DNA from: Chitinophaga sp. SYP-B3965
GTDB lineage: Bacteria; Bacteroidota; Bacteroidia; Chitinophagales; Chitinophagaceae
DNA length: 64,000 bases
Assembly (NCBI RefSeq): GCF_009647655.1
Contig: NZ_WJFD01000003.1
Coordinates: 310,001-374,000 of the forward strand
Direction of reading: 5' to 3'
Shown here: piece by piece, positions 1-8,433 of the stretch
How positions within the stretch are numbered: the stretch's first letter is position 1
Layout: each line of letters starts with the position of its first letter
Translations under genes and position numbers: made by a program
The notes under the pieces: model-generated
What the model was told of the DNA's origin: nothing
What the model saw: the letters and a program-made list of their open reading frames with translations, nothing else
Database searches by the model: none

Positions 1-216
1 AACAGAACGCACAATGACATTCGGATTATCGCTCGTCATGCCTTTGCGGTTCAGTGAATAACTAATCAGTGTGATAAGTGCCATGACAACATTGCCGGCC
101 ACCAGCACTTCGTAATGTACACCCAGCGTCTGGAAAAGCCAGGTCTGTAAGAGAAATAAGGCGGCAGTGATCAAAACGAAAACAACTGCCAGCCAGAGAA
201 TAAATTTATCGGTCAT
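1..216 (-). CDS. Small two-helix membrane protein of the ATP synthase operon, partial
   Basis: The gene starts at the ATG at 214-216 and runs off the left edge, so 72 codons are visible. They show two hydrophobic segments (about residues 5-30 and 36-53) joined by a short loop, then a polar stretch. I do not recognise a named family. In Bacteroidota a small membrane protein of this kind often lies between an AtpZ/AtpI-type gene and atpB, and its start overlaps the end of the AtpZ-like gene by 11 bp. I infer an accessory role in assembling the F0 sector. The C-terminus and the following atp genes lie outside the window. Confidence 0.6.
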   Translation of the reverse strand, partial: MTDKFILWLAVVFVLITAALFLLQTWLFQTLGVHYEVLVAGNVVMALITLISYSLNRKGMTSDNPNVIVRSV

Positions 217-430
217 GCTTACTGGTATCTTTAACAATCTTCCACAAAAGTAGCGCTAAAGCCAGTAAAGAAAAAATGATCATGAACAGGGGAAATTTCA
301 TCCCCAGCCATTGATCCAGCAGGTAGCCCAGCCATAGGGAAATTCCAATGGCTGCCATCATTTGAAATGCAAGTCCGGCGTAGCGGAGGAGCAGGTTATA
401 CGGTTTCTTCCTGGAGGACTGTTCTTCCAT
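206..430 (-). CDS. AtpZ/AtpI family F0F1-ATPase accessory membrane protein
   Basis: This is a 74-residue protein starting MEEQSSRKKPYN. It has two transmembrane helices separated by a short loop with the Gly-x-x-x-Asp-x-x-x-Gly pattern (GYLLDQWLG) typical of AtpZ/AtpI proteins, which help assemble the c-ring or supply Mg2+. The frame is open upstream to 511, but that extension (runs of Leu and His) lies inside the bactofilin gene and lacks family character, so I chose the ATG at 428-430. Its start lies 35 bp inside the end of bactofilin and its end overlaps the next gene by 11 bp, which indicates translational coupling in one operon. Confidence 0.8.
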   Translation of the reverse strand: MEEQSSRKKPYNLLLRYAGLAFQMMAAIGISLWLGYLLDQWLGMKFPLFMIIFSLLALALLLWKIVKDTSKHDR

Positions 431-848
431 TTTTAGAATCCGAATGGTTATATGATGGTGAAGAAGCAGGTGCAGCTGGAGCTTCGTTAGGATCCATATA
501 GCAACGACCATTGAATTTCACGGAAGGTTCCATTTCAAAATGTGCTGTGTATATATCTCCTTTGATCAATGCATTGCCTTTCAGGAAGAGTAATTCCTCT
601 ACCTTAATGATCCCGGTCACTTTTCCTAAAATATCTGCGCTCTGGCAGACCAAATCACCATTGATCTCACCTTCCGGTCCCACAACGATCTTAGCCTTTG
701 TGGATACCAGTCCGTTCACCTGGCCATCTATACGAATATCTCCCTCGCACGCAATATCTCCGTTGATAGTGGTGCCATTTCCGATGAGGTTGATGTTGGA
801 TGTAGGCATGAGCCCCTTGGCATCGCCTTTCTTTGTTTGGTTAAACAT
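396..848 (-). CDS. Bactofilin (polymer-forming cytoskeletal protein)
   Basis: The protein has 150 residues. Residues about 20-115 contain the right-handed beta-helix repeats of bactofilins, with recurring I-x-G-D-I and V-x-G-x-V turns (NGDIACEGDIRIDGQVNG). Short disordered tails flank the core; the C-terminal tail is rich in Pro, Ala and Ser. Bactofilins self-assemble into nucleotide-free filaments under the membrane and often recruit peptidoglycan enzymes. The gene is first in an overlapping series with the AtpZ-like gene and lies downstream of a protein resembling the membrane anchor of M23 peptidases, the usual bactofilin partner. Confidence 0.92.
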   Translation of the reverse strand: MFNQTKKGDAKGLMPTSNINLIGNGTTINGDIACEGDIRIDGQVNGLVSTKAKIVVGPEGEINGDLVCQSADILGKVTGIIKVEELLFLKGNALIKGDIYTAHFEMEPSVKFNGRCYMDPNEAPAAPASSPSYNHSDSKNGRTVLQEETV

Positions 849-886
849 AGGTTCGAAGGTTTTCAGTTTTTAAAGAATAATATGGT

Positions 887-894
887 CAAAATTA
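887..894 (-). promoter_or_regulatory. Candidate -7 box of the bactofilin operon
   Basis: On the minus strand the octamer reads TAATTTTG, a full match to the Bacteroidota -7 consensus TAnnTTTG, about 40 nt upstream of the bactofilin ATG. No TTTG is seen at the expected -33 position, so only the -7 element is supported. Confidence 0.4.
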
Positions 895-969
895 ATGCGT
901 TGGTAAGATAGATAAATATATTGATATGTGTATTATAATATTATTAAATCTATGGGAGGCTGAAATCCG

Positions 970-1362
970 TTAATAAGTACTGTTGTCTACTTTAGGCACT
1001 TTCAGCATATTTGTATCGAGCTGAATATTGCCGCCGATAACGTTCTTCAGGTTATCCAGGTATTGGTCCCTGGTAACGATAGACCTTTCCAGGGAGTCTG
1101 CCCGCATCCGGAGTTGCAGAAATTCCTTCCGCTGCTTCAGATCCCCGTAACCGGGAATGTAGTAGCGAAGGGGCGTGAATACCACGGTAGCCACGGTAAT
1201 GGCCACCAGCAAAACGAAGAGGGTGCTAAGGGCTACATATACGCTCATACGGGACAAGCGGAATGCCGTTACCTCTTCATAGGTATCATCATTCATGATC
1301 ACCAGCCTGTATTTGTGGTTTAACCTGTCCAGGCTCCTACCTTTGTGTTTGTCGTCCGCCAT
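970..1362 (-). CDS. Membrane protein like the N-terminus of a bactofilin-linked M23 peptidase, catalytic domain absent
   Basis: The protein has 130 residues: a basic cytoplasmic segment (KYRLVIMNDDTYEE, about residues 17-30), a transmembrane helix at about 40-65 (SVYVALSTLFVLLVAITVAT), the motif FTPLRYYIPGYGD, and a short coiled-coil region. This is the N-terminal layout of the Bacteroidota M23 metallopeptidases encoded beside bactofilin, which normally continue for another 150 or so residues carrying the LytM zinc site. Here a stop codon ends the frame soon after the coiled coil, and no M23 residues follow in the 120 bp before bactofilin. It could be an inactive scaffold that anchors bactofilin, or a truncated gene. 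Confidence 0.7.
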   Translation of the reverse strand: MADDKHKGRSLDRLNHKYRLVIMNDDTYEEVTAFRLSRMSVYVALSTLFVLLVAITVATVVFTPLRYYIPGYGDLKQRKEFLQLRMRADSLERSIVTRDQYLDNLKNVIGGNIQLDTNMLKVPKVDNSTY

Positions 1363-1572
1363 TGAGTTCAGTTACGAATGATGTATTCTTTTGTTAATGT
1401 AAAGATTGAAGAATTTCCCGAAATATCCATTAAAATTCGTAATTGTCATAAAGTTATGCAATAATATGAGTACGCTCTTCCTCTAGGCAAAGAAAAAAAT
1501 AATCATATCTTTAAAATATTTTTTCCAATTACATAGTTTATATAATAGTTCTTATTGACCCTGGTTAAATAC

Positions 1573-4539
1573 ATGAATTGTTCTAGATCCTTATATGTAC
1601 GCGCTTGTGTGATGAGTTTGGTTATGTGTTCCGGAGCTCTGGCCGTATTTGGGCAAAGCCAGGTTGATAAACCTGTTATCAAAAAGGAAGATCGACGCCC
1701 GCCTTCTGAAAAAATGGCCGAAAAGTCCTGGACCATCAAGCGAAAGCTGGTGCAGAACACTGTGACCCGTTATAACTACTATTATCACGCTAAACTCAAG
1801 CTGGAGGGGGTGCTCAAAGGCATTAACACCCAACGGCAGGATAATTATAATGTATTCCTCCCCTTCTACCCTTTTTCTGTAGATAAACTCAGCCTGAACG
1901 GTTCCGACCTGGATTCTGTGATCCAGAAAGCCTCTGTGGCTGTGCAGATCCACGATCCGCGCAGTAAATGGATAGACGACTGTTACCTGCTGGTAGGCAA
2001 GGCCTATTATTATAAAGGCGACTGGCAGGAGGCAAACAATACGTTCAAATACATCAATACCACCTTCGCCCCTAAAAAGAAATCTGAATACAGTACGGTA
2101 GTGGGCAGAAGTGAAGATTCCCAGCTGTCCATCGCCTCCCGTGAAAAGGAAAAGAACTGGTTCAACCGTTTCAGGCATAAATCCGCCAGGAATGACGCTT
2201 TTCTTTGGCAGGCCAGGGTTTACCTGGAAGAAAAGAAACATGACGAAGCCCAATCCCTCCTGAATATCCTGGAAAGCGATCCTTATTTCCCTCACCGGCT
2301 GGAAGGCCAGCTGGCGGAATTACAGGCCTACCGCTTTTACAAACAAGGTCTCTACCGGCAAACAATAGAGCCTTTGCGCCTGGCTATTAAAAAAGGCAAG
2401 GGCAACAGGGACGAAAAAGCCCGTATGAGCTATATCCTGGGGCAGCTTTACTTTTCTCAGAATGTGCCGGATTCCGCCATGGATGCATTCCGGAGTGTGA
2501 TCGCTTACAAACCGGATGCCCTGATGGACTTCAATGCCCGGGTGCAAATAGCCCGTGCCAATGCAAAAGTGAGCGGCGCCAATATGGAACAAAGTCTGGC
2601 CGCTTTACAAAAAATGATGCGCAAGGAACGTTTCCAACCCTTCAAGGATGCGCTTTATTATAATATGGCCTCCATCGTTGCCAACGACGATCCCAACAGG
2701 GCATTGGAATACCTGCATAAAGCACTGAAGGTGGAAAACCCCAACATGCTGCAGAAAACCCTCACCTTCAAGGCCATCGCGGATATTCATTATTTCCAGA
2801 AGGATTATCTCAAGGCACAGCGTTATTACGACAGCACCGCTGCCATCATGGGGCCTGATTTTGAAGATGCCAGCCTGGTGACCACCCGTAAGGATGTACT
2901 CACGGAAGTAGCCAAAAGGATCCAGCTGATCCACGATGAAGATAGCTTGCAAAGGATCGCTGCATTACCTGCTGATCAAAGGGAGAAATTGCTGGCCCAG
3001 AGAGTGGTTATCATCCGGAATGAAAAAAATGCCCCACCTAAAAAAGGGGAAGATCCACAGCAATTCCAGGCTTATAATAATAACAACCGTTACAACAATC
3101 CTTCTTCTCCTAATAGTAACGGGGAAGCAGGAGATTGGTATTTCTATAATGTGGGTAGTAAATCCACAGGATATTCTGAATTTAAACGCCGCTGGGGAAA
3201 TCGCCAGTTGTCTGATAACTGGCGCAGAAGCCAGGGATCTTCTATTACGCAATCCAATAATAATCAACCGATCACTGATGAATCACCTGCTGCTAATGCA
3301 GCGGCGGCCCTTGATCGTTTGCCTGCGGATAGTGTTAATAGTAATGTGTTAGCGGCAAATCTTCCCACCACACCGGAAAAACTGGGAGAATCACGGCTCC
3401 GTCAAATGGATGCCTGGTATGAACTGGGTAAGTTATACCATGATAAACTGGAAAATCCGCGGGATGCCATCGCTTCTTATGATTCACTGCTGGCAAAGTT
3501 CCCGGATAATCCACGCAAGGCAGAGATCATGTATTCGCTGTATGTATGGCATGAAAAAATGGGCCATACCCAGGAATCTGCACGGTACAAACAAATCGTG
3601 CTGAGCCAGTTCAGCGGTACCAATTATGCCAATTACATTCAATTCGGCTTGCCAAAAGATGAAGGTCAGGAACGGAAAAAAGCGGTGAGCGCTATTTATG
3701 AATCTGCTTACCTGGCTTATCTCACGGGCAATTATGATACAGTATTTACGTTAAAGAAACAGGCTGATTCCTCTTTTGGATTCAGTTCTTTACAATCCCG
3801 TTTTGACCTGCTGGAAGCAATGGCCATTATCAAAACAGGAACGGAAGAAGAGGGTAAGAATGCCATCCAGGCCGTGATCAAAAAATATCCGGGAGATGAT
3901 GTGATCCTCCGCCAGGCTACGATGATCCAGGATGCGCTGAACAAGAAGAAAGAAGTGGTGGATTATCTGTCGCAATTGCAGGCGGTGCCCCGTGATAGTT
4001 CCGGAAACGCTATTGTGGATGAAAATATTTCGATCCGTTACCCATGGCAATCACCCAAACCGGATCTGAAAGATTCTGTTGCGGTGGTACCAAAACCAGC
4101 TACGGATTCAGTTGCTACTGCTGTTGCACCTCCTCCCCCTCCGGTTACACCTTATAAACTGGGAGACGAGAAAGCAGCCAATCCGCATTTTGTGGTGATG
4201 TATTTTACCCGGGTATCCAAAGTGCTTGTAGATGAGGCACTTGCGCAGTTCTCGAAATACAATGCGGAAAAACATGTGGCGGATAAAGTGGAAACCAGCA
4301 GTTTTGTGCTCACACCCACAGAGATCATGATCATTTTCCGGTTATTCCCGTCTGAGGATAAAGCGCTGGATTATTTTGACGAGATCTCTAAAACAGCTGC
4401 TGCTGTGATCATTCCGCGGATTAAACCTACTGAGTATAAATTCTTTATCATATCAAGAGAAAACTTCATTCTTCTCAACAATACAAAGGACATAGAGGGC
4501 TACAAGAAATTCTTTAATACGAACTACATAACGGAATAA
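1573..4539 (+). CDS. PorW/SprE-like TPR protein of the type IX secretion system
   Basis: The protein has 988 residues from the ATG at 1573; an in-frame TTG at 1555 and an ATG at 1612 are alternatives. A signal-peptide-like segment ends near VFGQSQ. The conserved N-terminal block follows (NTVTRYNYYYHAKLKLEGV, then LLPFYPFS-type and WIDDCYLLVGKAYYYKGDW motifs), then many TPR-like helices, an Asn/Ser-rich low-complexity linker at about 500-600, more TPRs, and a C-terminal domain with PHFVVMYFTRV and FNTNYITE. This order matches PorW/SprE, an envelope protein needed for T9SS function and gliding in Bacteroidota. I see no clear lipobox. A T9SS cargo candidate is encoded at 34262-35866. Confidence 0.85.
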   Translation: MNCSRSLYVRACVMSLVMCSGALAVFGQSQVDKPVIKKEDRRPPSEKMAEKSWTIKRKLVQNTVTRYNYYYHAKLKLEGVLKGINTQRQDNYNVFLPFYPFSVDKLSLNGSDLDSVIQKASVAVQIHDPRSKWIDDCYLLVGKAYYYKGDWQEANNTFKYINTTFAPKKKSEYSTVVGRSEDSQLSIASREKEKNWFNRFRHKSARNDAFLWQARVYLEEKKHDEAQSLLNILESDPYFPHRLEGQLAELQAYRFYKQGLYRQTIEPLRLAIKKGKGNRDEKARMSYILGQLYFSQNVPDSAMDAFRSVIAYKPDALMDFNARVQIARANAKVSGANMEQSLAALQKMMRKERFQPFKDALYYNMASIVANDDPNRALEYLHKALKVENPNMLQKTLTFKAIADIHYFQKDYLKAQRYYDSTAAIMGPDFEDASLVTTRKDVLTEVAKRIQLIHDEDSLQRIAALPADQREKLLAQRVVIIRNEKNAPPKKGEDPQQFQAYNNNNRYNNPSSPNSNGEAGDWYFYNVGSKSTGYSEFKRRWGNRQLSDNWRRSQGSSITQSNNNQPITDESPAANAAAALDRLPADSVNSNVLAANLPTTPEKLGESRLRQMDAWYELGKLYHDKLENPRDAIASYDSLLAKFPDNPRKAEIMYSLYVWHEKMGHTQESARYKQIVLSQFSGTNYANYIQFGLPKDEGQERKKAVSAIYESAYLAYLTGNYDTVFTLKKQADSSFGFSSLQSRFDLLEAMAIIKTGTEEEGKNAIQAVIKKYPGDDVILRQATMIQDALNKKKEVVDYLSQLQAVPRDSSGNAIVDENISIRYPWQSPKPDLKDSVAVVPKPATDSVATAVAPPPPPVTPYKLGDEKAANPHFVVMYFTRVSKVLVDEALAQFSKYNAEKHVADKVETSSFVLTPTEIMIIFRLFPSEDKALDYFDEISKTAAAVIIPRIKPTEYKFFIISRENFILLNNTKDIEGYKKFFNTNYITE

Positions 4540-4564
4540 TATTTGCACTACTTACCTGCACCAC

Positions 4565-4593
4565 GCCCAATGAAGGAAAAAACCTCATTGGGC
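4565..4593 (+). terminator. Hairpin after the PorW/SprE-like gene
   Basis: GCCCAATGAAGG and CCTCATTGGGC form a stem of about 11 bp with one bulged base around an AAAAAA loop. It lies 26 bp after the stop codon. There is no following T tract, so it may be an mRNA 3' end stabiliser and not a classical intrinsic terminator. Confidence 0.45.
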
Positions 4594-4621
4594 AAGGCCT
4601 ATGAAAGCCGGGGAATTTGAA

Positions 4622-4629
4622 TAATTTTG
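4622..4629 (+). promoter_or_regulatory. Candidate -7 box of the penicillin-binding protein gene
   Basis: TAATTTTG matches TAnnTTTG and lies 30 bp before the ATG. No good -33 TTTG is seen at 19 nt spacing, so support is partial. Confidence 0.4.
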
Positions 4630-4659
4630 CACTACAGACTGTTTCACACAATTTAACAT

Positions 4660-7059
4660 ATGAAGAAATCCGTAAAAATATTATGGTGGATATTTGGGGG
4701 AGGGCTCGCTTTCCTTCTAATCCTTATTATACTCATCAATCTCCGCCTCATTGGAAATATGCCCAGCATTGAGGAACTGGAGAACCCCAGAACAGCCCTT
4801 GCCTCCCAGGTACTTGCGGAGGATGGCACTATTATGGGGAAATATCTCCAGGTAGACCGTTCTAACATTGACTATAAGGATATCTCCAAAAACGTGATCA
4901 ACGCCCTCCTGGCTACGGAAGACCGTGGTTTTTACGACCACTCTGGTATTTCTGCCAAAGGCACGGTGGCCATCCCCTTCTATCTCATGATAGGGAAGAA
5001 AAGAGGGTCCAGTACCATCACACAACAGCTGGCACTCAACCTGCAGGCGGATGCTGATGGCAAACAAAGAGCACGTAATTTCATTGCACGGGCATTCCAG
5101 AAATTACCGGAATGGATCATCTCCATCAAACTGGAAAGGAATTTTACCAAAGAAGAGATCATCACGCTTTACCTGAACACGGTTACTTTCGGGGACAATG
5201 TATATGGTATTGAAAATGGTGCCCGCACTTTCTTTAGTAAAGATCCCAGCCGTTTGTCCATCGAAGAAGCTGCCATGTTGGTGGGTATGCTGAAAGGCCC
5301 CTCTCAGTTCAATCCCAGGAGAAATCCTCAAATGGCGCGTGACAGAAGGAATACGGTGATAGAGAACATGATCGATGAAGGATACCTCACCAAAGCAGAA
5401 GGAGAAGCTGCCAAAAATCGCCCGATCGTATTACGCTATAATAAAATAGACCACAATAAAGGACTCGCTCCTTACTTCCGTGAAGTACTGAGAGCTGAAT
5501 TGAAGACCTGGTGTAAAGAACATAAAAAAGCAGACGGCACAGAATACAATCTCTACCGCGATGGCCTGAAGATCTATACTACCATCAATCCCCGGATGCA
5601 ATTGTATGCGGAGGAAGCTGTAGCCAAACATCTGAAAGACCTGCAGAAATCTTTCGCCCAGCAGTCTAATATCAAGTCCGGCAAAGTGTGGGAGAAAAGA
5701 CAAAAAGACCTGGAAGGCTTCATGAAGGAATCCGATCGTTACAAACAAATGAAGGAAGATGAAGCCACAGATGAAGAGATCAAAAAGGCTTTCAGTACAC
5801 CTACCAAAATGAAGGCATTCTCCTGGCGTAGCTTTACCGATCGTGATCTGAATGAGATCGATACGGTGATGACGCCCATGGATTCCATCAAATACATGCG
5901 TGCTATCCTGCAGGCGGGTTTCATGGCTATGGATCCTGAAAGCGGAGAAGTGAAAGCATGGGTGGGTGGTCCGGATTTCCGTTATTTTAAAAATGATCAC
6001 GTTGCTAAAACCAAACGCCAGGTTGGTTCTACTTTCAAACCATTCCTCTATTGCTTTGCATTGATGAATGGCATCGGTCCTAATACGATGCTGCCTAATG
6101 AACCTGTTACTATCGGTAACTGGACGGTGAGCCGGAACTCTGAAGGAAGTGTGGGTGGTTCTATTTCCATGGCAGGTGCGCTGGCTAAGTCCCTCAACCT
6201 GGTGAGTGTTTACCTCATCAAACAAATGGGCGCTAAAGCCTTTGCGGACTTTGCACAGAACAAGATCGGCTTTGAAGGTAAGATCCCTGAATATCCTTCT
6301 ATTGCATTGGGTACGCCGGAGCTTTCTCTCTTTGAAATGCTGCGTGCTTATACTATGTTCCCTGCAAGAGGGGTGATCACCAAACCTATTTATATTACCC
6401 GTATTGAAGATCGTAATGGTAATATCCTGGAAACTTCTGTTCCTGAAAAAAGAGAAGTGATCAGTGAAACGGATTCTTACACTATGGTGAAAATGATGGA
6501 AGGCGTAACGGCTCCTGGCGGCACAGGTGCAAGGTTGCGTTTCCGTTTTAATATTCCGGGAGAGATCGGTGGTAAGACGGGGACTACGAATGATAATACG
6601 GATGGTTGGTTCCTGGGTTATACGCCACAGTTACTGGCTGGTGCATGGGTTGGTTGCGAAAATAACTATCTCCGTTTTTCCAGTACTGCTTTAGGGCAGG
6701 GTGCTAATACGGGTTTGCCTATCTGGGCTTATTTCATGCAAAAAGTATATGCTGATAAAACACTGGGAGTAGATCCTAATTCTACTTTCCCTATTCCGGC
6801 TAACCTGCATAATGACCTCTACTTTAATTATGATTCTAATGTACAGCCGGGTGCAGAAGCGGAAGATGTTGGGAATGGGGCTGCTACGGATTATGAGCCG
6901 GCAGTGGATGTGGGGGATTATGGAGAACCTACTGAGCCTGCTAAGAAAGAAGATCCTGCGAAGAAAGAAGAACCTGTTAAGCAACCGGTGAAAGAGCCGG
7001 CTACGACTCCGAAGGATCCTAAGGCGTTGATGCCGCCGAAGCCGAAGAAGGATAATTAG
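4660..7059 (+). CDS. Class A penicillin-binding protein (PBP1A-type transglycosylase/transpeptidase)
   Basis: This 799-residue bifunctional enzyme polymerises and cross-links peptidoglycan at the outer face of the inner membrane. One transmembrane helix spans about residues 7-28. The GT51 domain has the catalytic Glu87 in ATEDRGFYDH and the motif GSSTITQQLALNL. The transpeptidase domain has the nucleophile Ser457 in STFK (Lys460), the SxN motif at Ser511-Asn513, and KTGT at Lys639. The last 60 or so residues are a Pro/Lys/Glu-rich tail (PAKKEDPAKKEEPVKQP), probably disordered. A copy of the GC-rich repeat family begins 4 bp after the stop codon. Confidence 0.96.
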   Translation: MKKSVKILWWIFGGGLAFLLILIILINLRLIGNMPSIEELENPRTALASQVLAEDGTIMGKYLQVDRSNIDYKDISKNVINALLATEDRGFYDHSGISAKGTVAIPFYLMIGKKRGSSTITQQLALNLQADADGKQRARNFIARAFQKLPEWIISIKLERNFTKEEIITLYLNTVTFGDNVYGIENGARTFFSKDPSRLSIEEAAMLVGMLKGPSQFNPRRNPQMARDRRNTVIENMIDEGYLTKAEGEAAKNRPIVLRYNKIDHNKGLAPYFREVLRAELKTWCKEHKKADGTEYNLYRDGLKIYTTINPRMQLYAEEAVAKHLKDLQKSFAQQSNIKSGKVWEKRQKDLEGFMKESDRYKQMKEDEATDEEIKKAFSTPTKMKAFSWRSFTDRDLNEIDTVMTPMDSIKYMRAILQAGFMAMDPESGEVKAWVGGPDFRYFKNDHVAKTKRQVGSTFKPFLYCFALMNGIGPNTMLPNEPVTIGNWTVSRNSEGSVGGSISMAGALAKSLNLVSVYLIKQMGAKAFADFAQNKIGFEGKIPEYPSIALGTPELSLFEMLRAYTMFPARGVITKPIYITRIEDRNGNILETSVPEKREVISETDSYTMVKMMEGVTAPGGTGARLRFRFNIPGEIGGKTGTTNDNTDGWFLGYTPQLLAGAWVGCENNYLRFSSTALGQGANTGLPIWAYFMQKVYADKTLGVDPNSTFPIPANLHNDLYFNYDSNVQPGAEAEDVGNGAATDYEPAVDVGDYGEPTEPAKKEDPAKKEEPVKQPVKEPATTPKDPKALMPPKPKKDN

Positions 7060-7062
7060 AGA

Positions 7063-7087
7063 GTTTGCCGCGCAGCAAAGGGCGGAG
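7063..7087 (+). repeat. GC-rich interspersed repeat, solitary copy
   Basis: This copy contains the family core TTTGCCGCGCAGCAAAGGGC followed by GGAG. Inside it, TTTGC and GCAAA can pair around a CGCGCA loop. It begins 4 bp after the penicillin-binding protein stop codon. Related copies lie at 16915 and 27994, and six are in the tandem array at 46990-47720, all on the plus strand. Confidence 0.8.
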
Positions 7088-7108
7088 GGTTGTGTGTTTC
7101 TCTAAAAA

Positions 7109-7166
7109 ATATATGACCAAATAAAAAAGCGTTCCGGTTGGAACGCTTTTTTATTTGGTCATATAT
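7109..7166. terminator. 27-bp perfect inverted repeat, bidirectional terminator
   Basis: The arms 7109-7135 and 7140-7166 are perfect reverse complements around the loop GGTT. The GC part is GCGTTCC/GGAACGC, with A and T runs on either side, so it can act as an intrinsic terminator for the plus-strand penicillin-binding protein and the minus-strand small peptide gene. The right arm contains the stop codon (7159-7161) of the peptide gene. Confidence 0.85.
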
Positions 7167-7344
7167 ACACCGGTGGAATATTCGTTGGCATAGATGTCGG
7201 TAGATTGGGGAGTTTGGGCAATTCTGCTTCCATGATATCGGATGGAAATTCGTTAACATCAATAATATCTCCACCCCTGATCTCACTCATTTGTGTGGTG
7301 GTTAGCAATTGCAGTTCACTGTTGATGTGTAACTCATTTTTCAT
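7159..7344 (-). CDS. Small peptide with a double-glycine-type leader (possible RiPP or bacteriocin precursor)
   Basis: The 61-residue product begins MKNELHINSELQLLTTTQ and continues MSEIRGG, then an acidic, proline-rich tail of 36 residues ending NIPPVYI. A polar/hydrophobic N-terminal half ending in GG is the hallmark of leader peptides cleaved by C39 peptidase transporters and is common in Bacteroidota RiPP precursors. The tail has no Cys; it has Ser, Thr, Asp and Glu. No modification enzyme or transporter is nearby: upstream is an M28 peptidase and downstream a convergent penicillin-binding protein. It ends inside a strong terminator. I infer an orphan precursor; a chance ORF cannot be excluded. 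Confidence 0.55.
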   Translation of the reverse strand: MKNELHINSELQLLTTTQMSEIRGGDIIDVNEFPSDIMEAELPKLPNLPTSMPTNIPPVYI

Positions 7345-7432
7345 GTACGTAAGTGTTTAAATGACGGCCTACTCTATTTTAGCTTTTCGGCATCCGCTGC
7401 TTACGTACTAACCATTTTGAAAATAAAATGGT
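7345..7432. promoter_or_regulatory. Two inverted repeats upstream of the small peptide gene
   Basis: GTACGTAAG at 7345-7353 is repeated inverted as CTTACGTAC at 7400-7408, with the first arm touching the peptide start codon. Next to it, ACCATTTT (7411-7418) and AAAATGGT (7425-7432) form a perfect 8-bp stem with a 6-nt loop, 18 bp beyond the M28 stop codon. The first pair could sequester the start region or bind a dimeric regulator. No TAnnTTTG box is seen. Confidence 0.45.
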
Positions 7433-7449
7433 TGTTATTCTCCCGTTAA

Positions 7450-8382
7450 TCATTTCTTTTCTTCCTCTCCTTTATATGACAATTTCTTTTCCTTCATCGC
7501 ATTATTGATAAGCTGGATACCGATCTCCAGGATACCTGCTTCTTCTTTCGCTTTGAGTTTATCGATATCATCTGTGGGTTTATGGTAGTCGTCATGACCA
7601 CCGGTGTGGAAGAATAATACAGGTACACCTGCTACATAAAAACTATGATGATCTGATCCGCCTTTACCGGCTGCATCTGTAAAGAACTTTACACCATCCC
7701 CTTTCACATCTTTAAAAATGGCCGGCCATTCTTCTGCACTGCCGTAACCACCAATTCCAACACCACGATCCGCATTGTATCGTCCTATCATATCCATGTT
7801 CAGCATGAAATGTACATTGTACAGCGAATCAACCGGATTCTTTGTGTAGTATTTTGAACCTTGTAATCCCAGCTCTTCTCCGCCAAAAGCGATGAACATA
7901 AAATTGAATGGTTCCTTCTGATCATTCTGTGTGTAATACCGCGCCAGTTCCAGTAAACCGGCTACACCGGATGCATTATCATCTGCTCCGTTATGGATCT
8001 CTCCGATGGGATATTTCCCATCAAACAAACCAGCCCGGCCGAGGTGATCATAATGCGCGCCAATGATAATGGTGTAGGGCGCTCCATTGTCCAGCCAGCC
8101 GATCACATTCCTGCTGGCGACATTTAAATGTTTGCCGCGGTTAAAGGTAAAGGGCTGATAATACTTGCCGTTGAAACCAGGCTCCAGGCCTAAGGATGCG
8201 AATTGCTTCGCCACAAACTTACTTGCTTTCTCTCCTCCTTTTTCTCCTGTACCACGTCCTTTCAGTTTATCGGAAGCGAGATAACTTACTGTTTTGGTGA
8301 TGCGCGCTGCAGATGGCATATAAGTTTGCGCATAACTGCCGATGCCTGTTAATAATAAACCTGCTAATAGAATAACTCTCAT
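7450..8382 (-). CDS. M28 family metallopeptidase, exported
   Basis: The protein has 310 residues with a Sec signal peptide (MRVILLAGLLLTGIGSYAQ). M28 peptidases are two-zinc aminopeptidases or related hydrolases. The ligands and catalytic residues are visible in order: His110 and Asp112 (GAHYDHLG), Asp134/135 (NGADDNASG), Glu169/170 (FGGEELGLQGS), Asp197 (NMDMIGR) and His267 (DDYHKPTDD). The length is close to the single-domain members of the family. The substrate cannot be told. It follows yidC on the same strand, with a terminator between them. Confidence 0.93.
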   Translation of the reverse strand: MRVILLAGLLLTGIGSYAQTYMPSAARITKTVSYLASDKLKGRGTGEKGGEKASKFVAKQFASLGLEPGFNGKYYQPFTFNRGKHLNVASRNVIGWLDNGAPYTIIIGAHYDHLGRAGLFDGKYPIGEIHNGADDNASGVAGLLELARYYTQNDQKEPFNFMFIAFGGEELGLQGSKYYTKNPVDSLYNVHFMLNMDMIGRYNADRGVGIGGYGSAEEWPAIFKDVKGDGVKFFTDAAGKGGSDHHSFYVAGVPVLFFHTGGHDDYHKPTDDIDKLKAKEEAGILEIGIQLINNAMKEKKLSYKGEEEKK

Positions 8383-8395
8383 GTGTTCACTGTTA

Positions 8396-8425
8396 ATAAA
8401 AAGGCCCCAGTTTCGTGGGGCCTTT
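8396..8425 (-). terminator. Intrinsic terminator of yidC
   Basis: AAAGGCCCCA (8400-8409) pairs perfectly with TGGGGCCTTT (8416-8425) around a 6-nt loop. On the minus strand the stem is followed by a T run, as expected for termination after yidC. Confidence 0.85.
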
Positions 8426-8433
8426 CGGATATT

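Noticed and set aside
5431..6225. 264-codon minus-strand ORF inside the penicillin-binding protein gene
   Set aside because: It is the shadow of a well-supported gene on the plus strand, rich in His and Phe, without family features.
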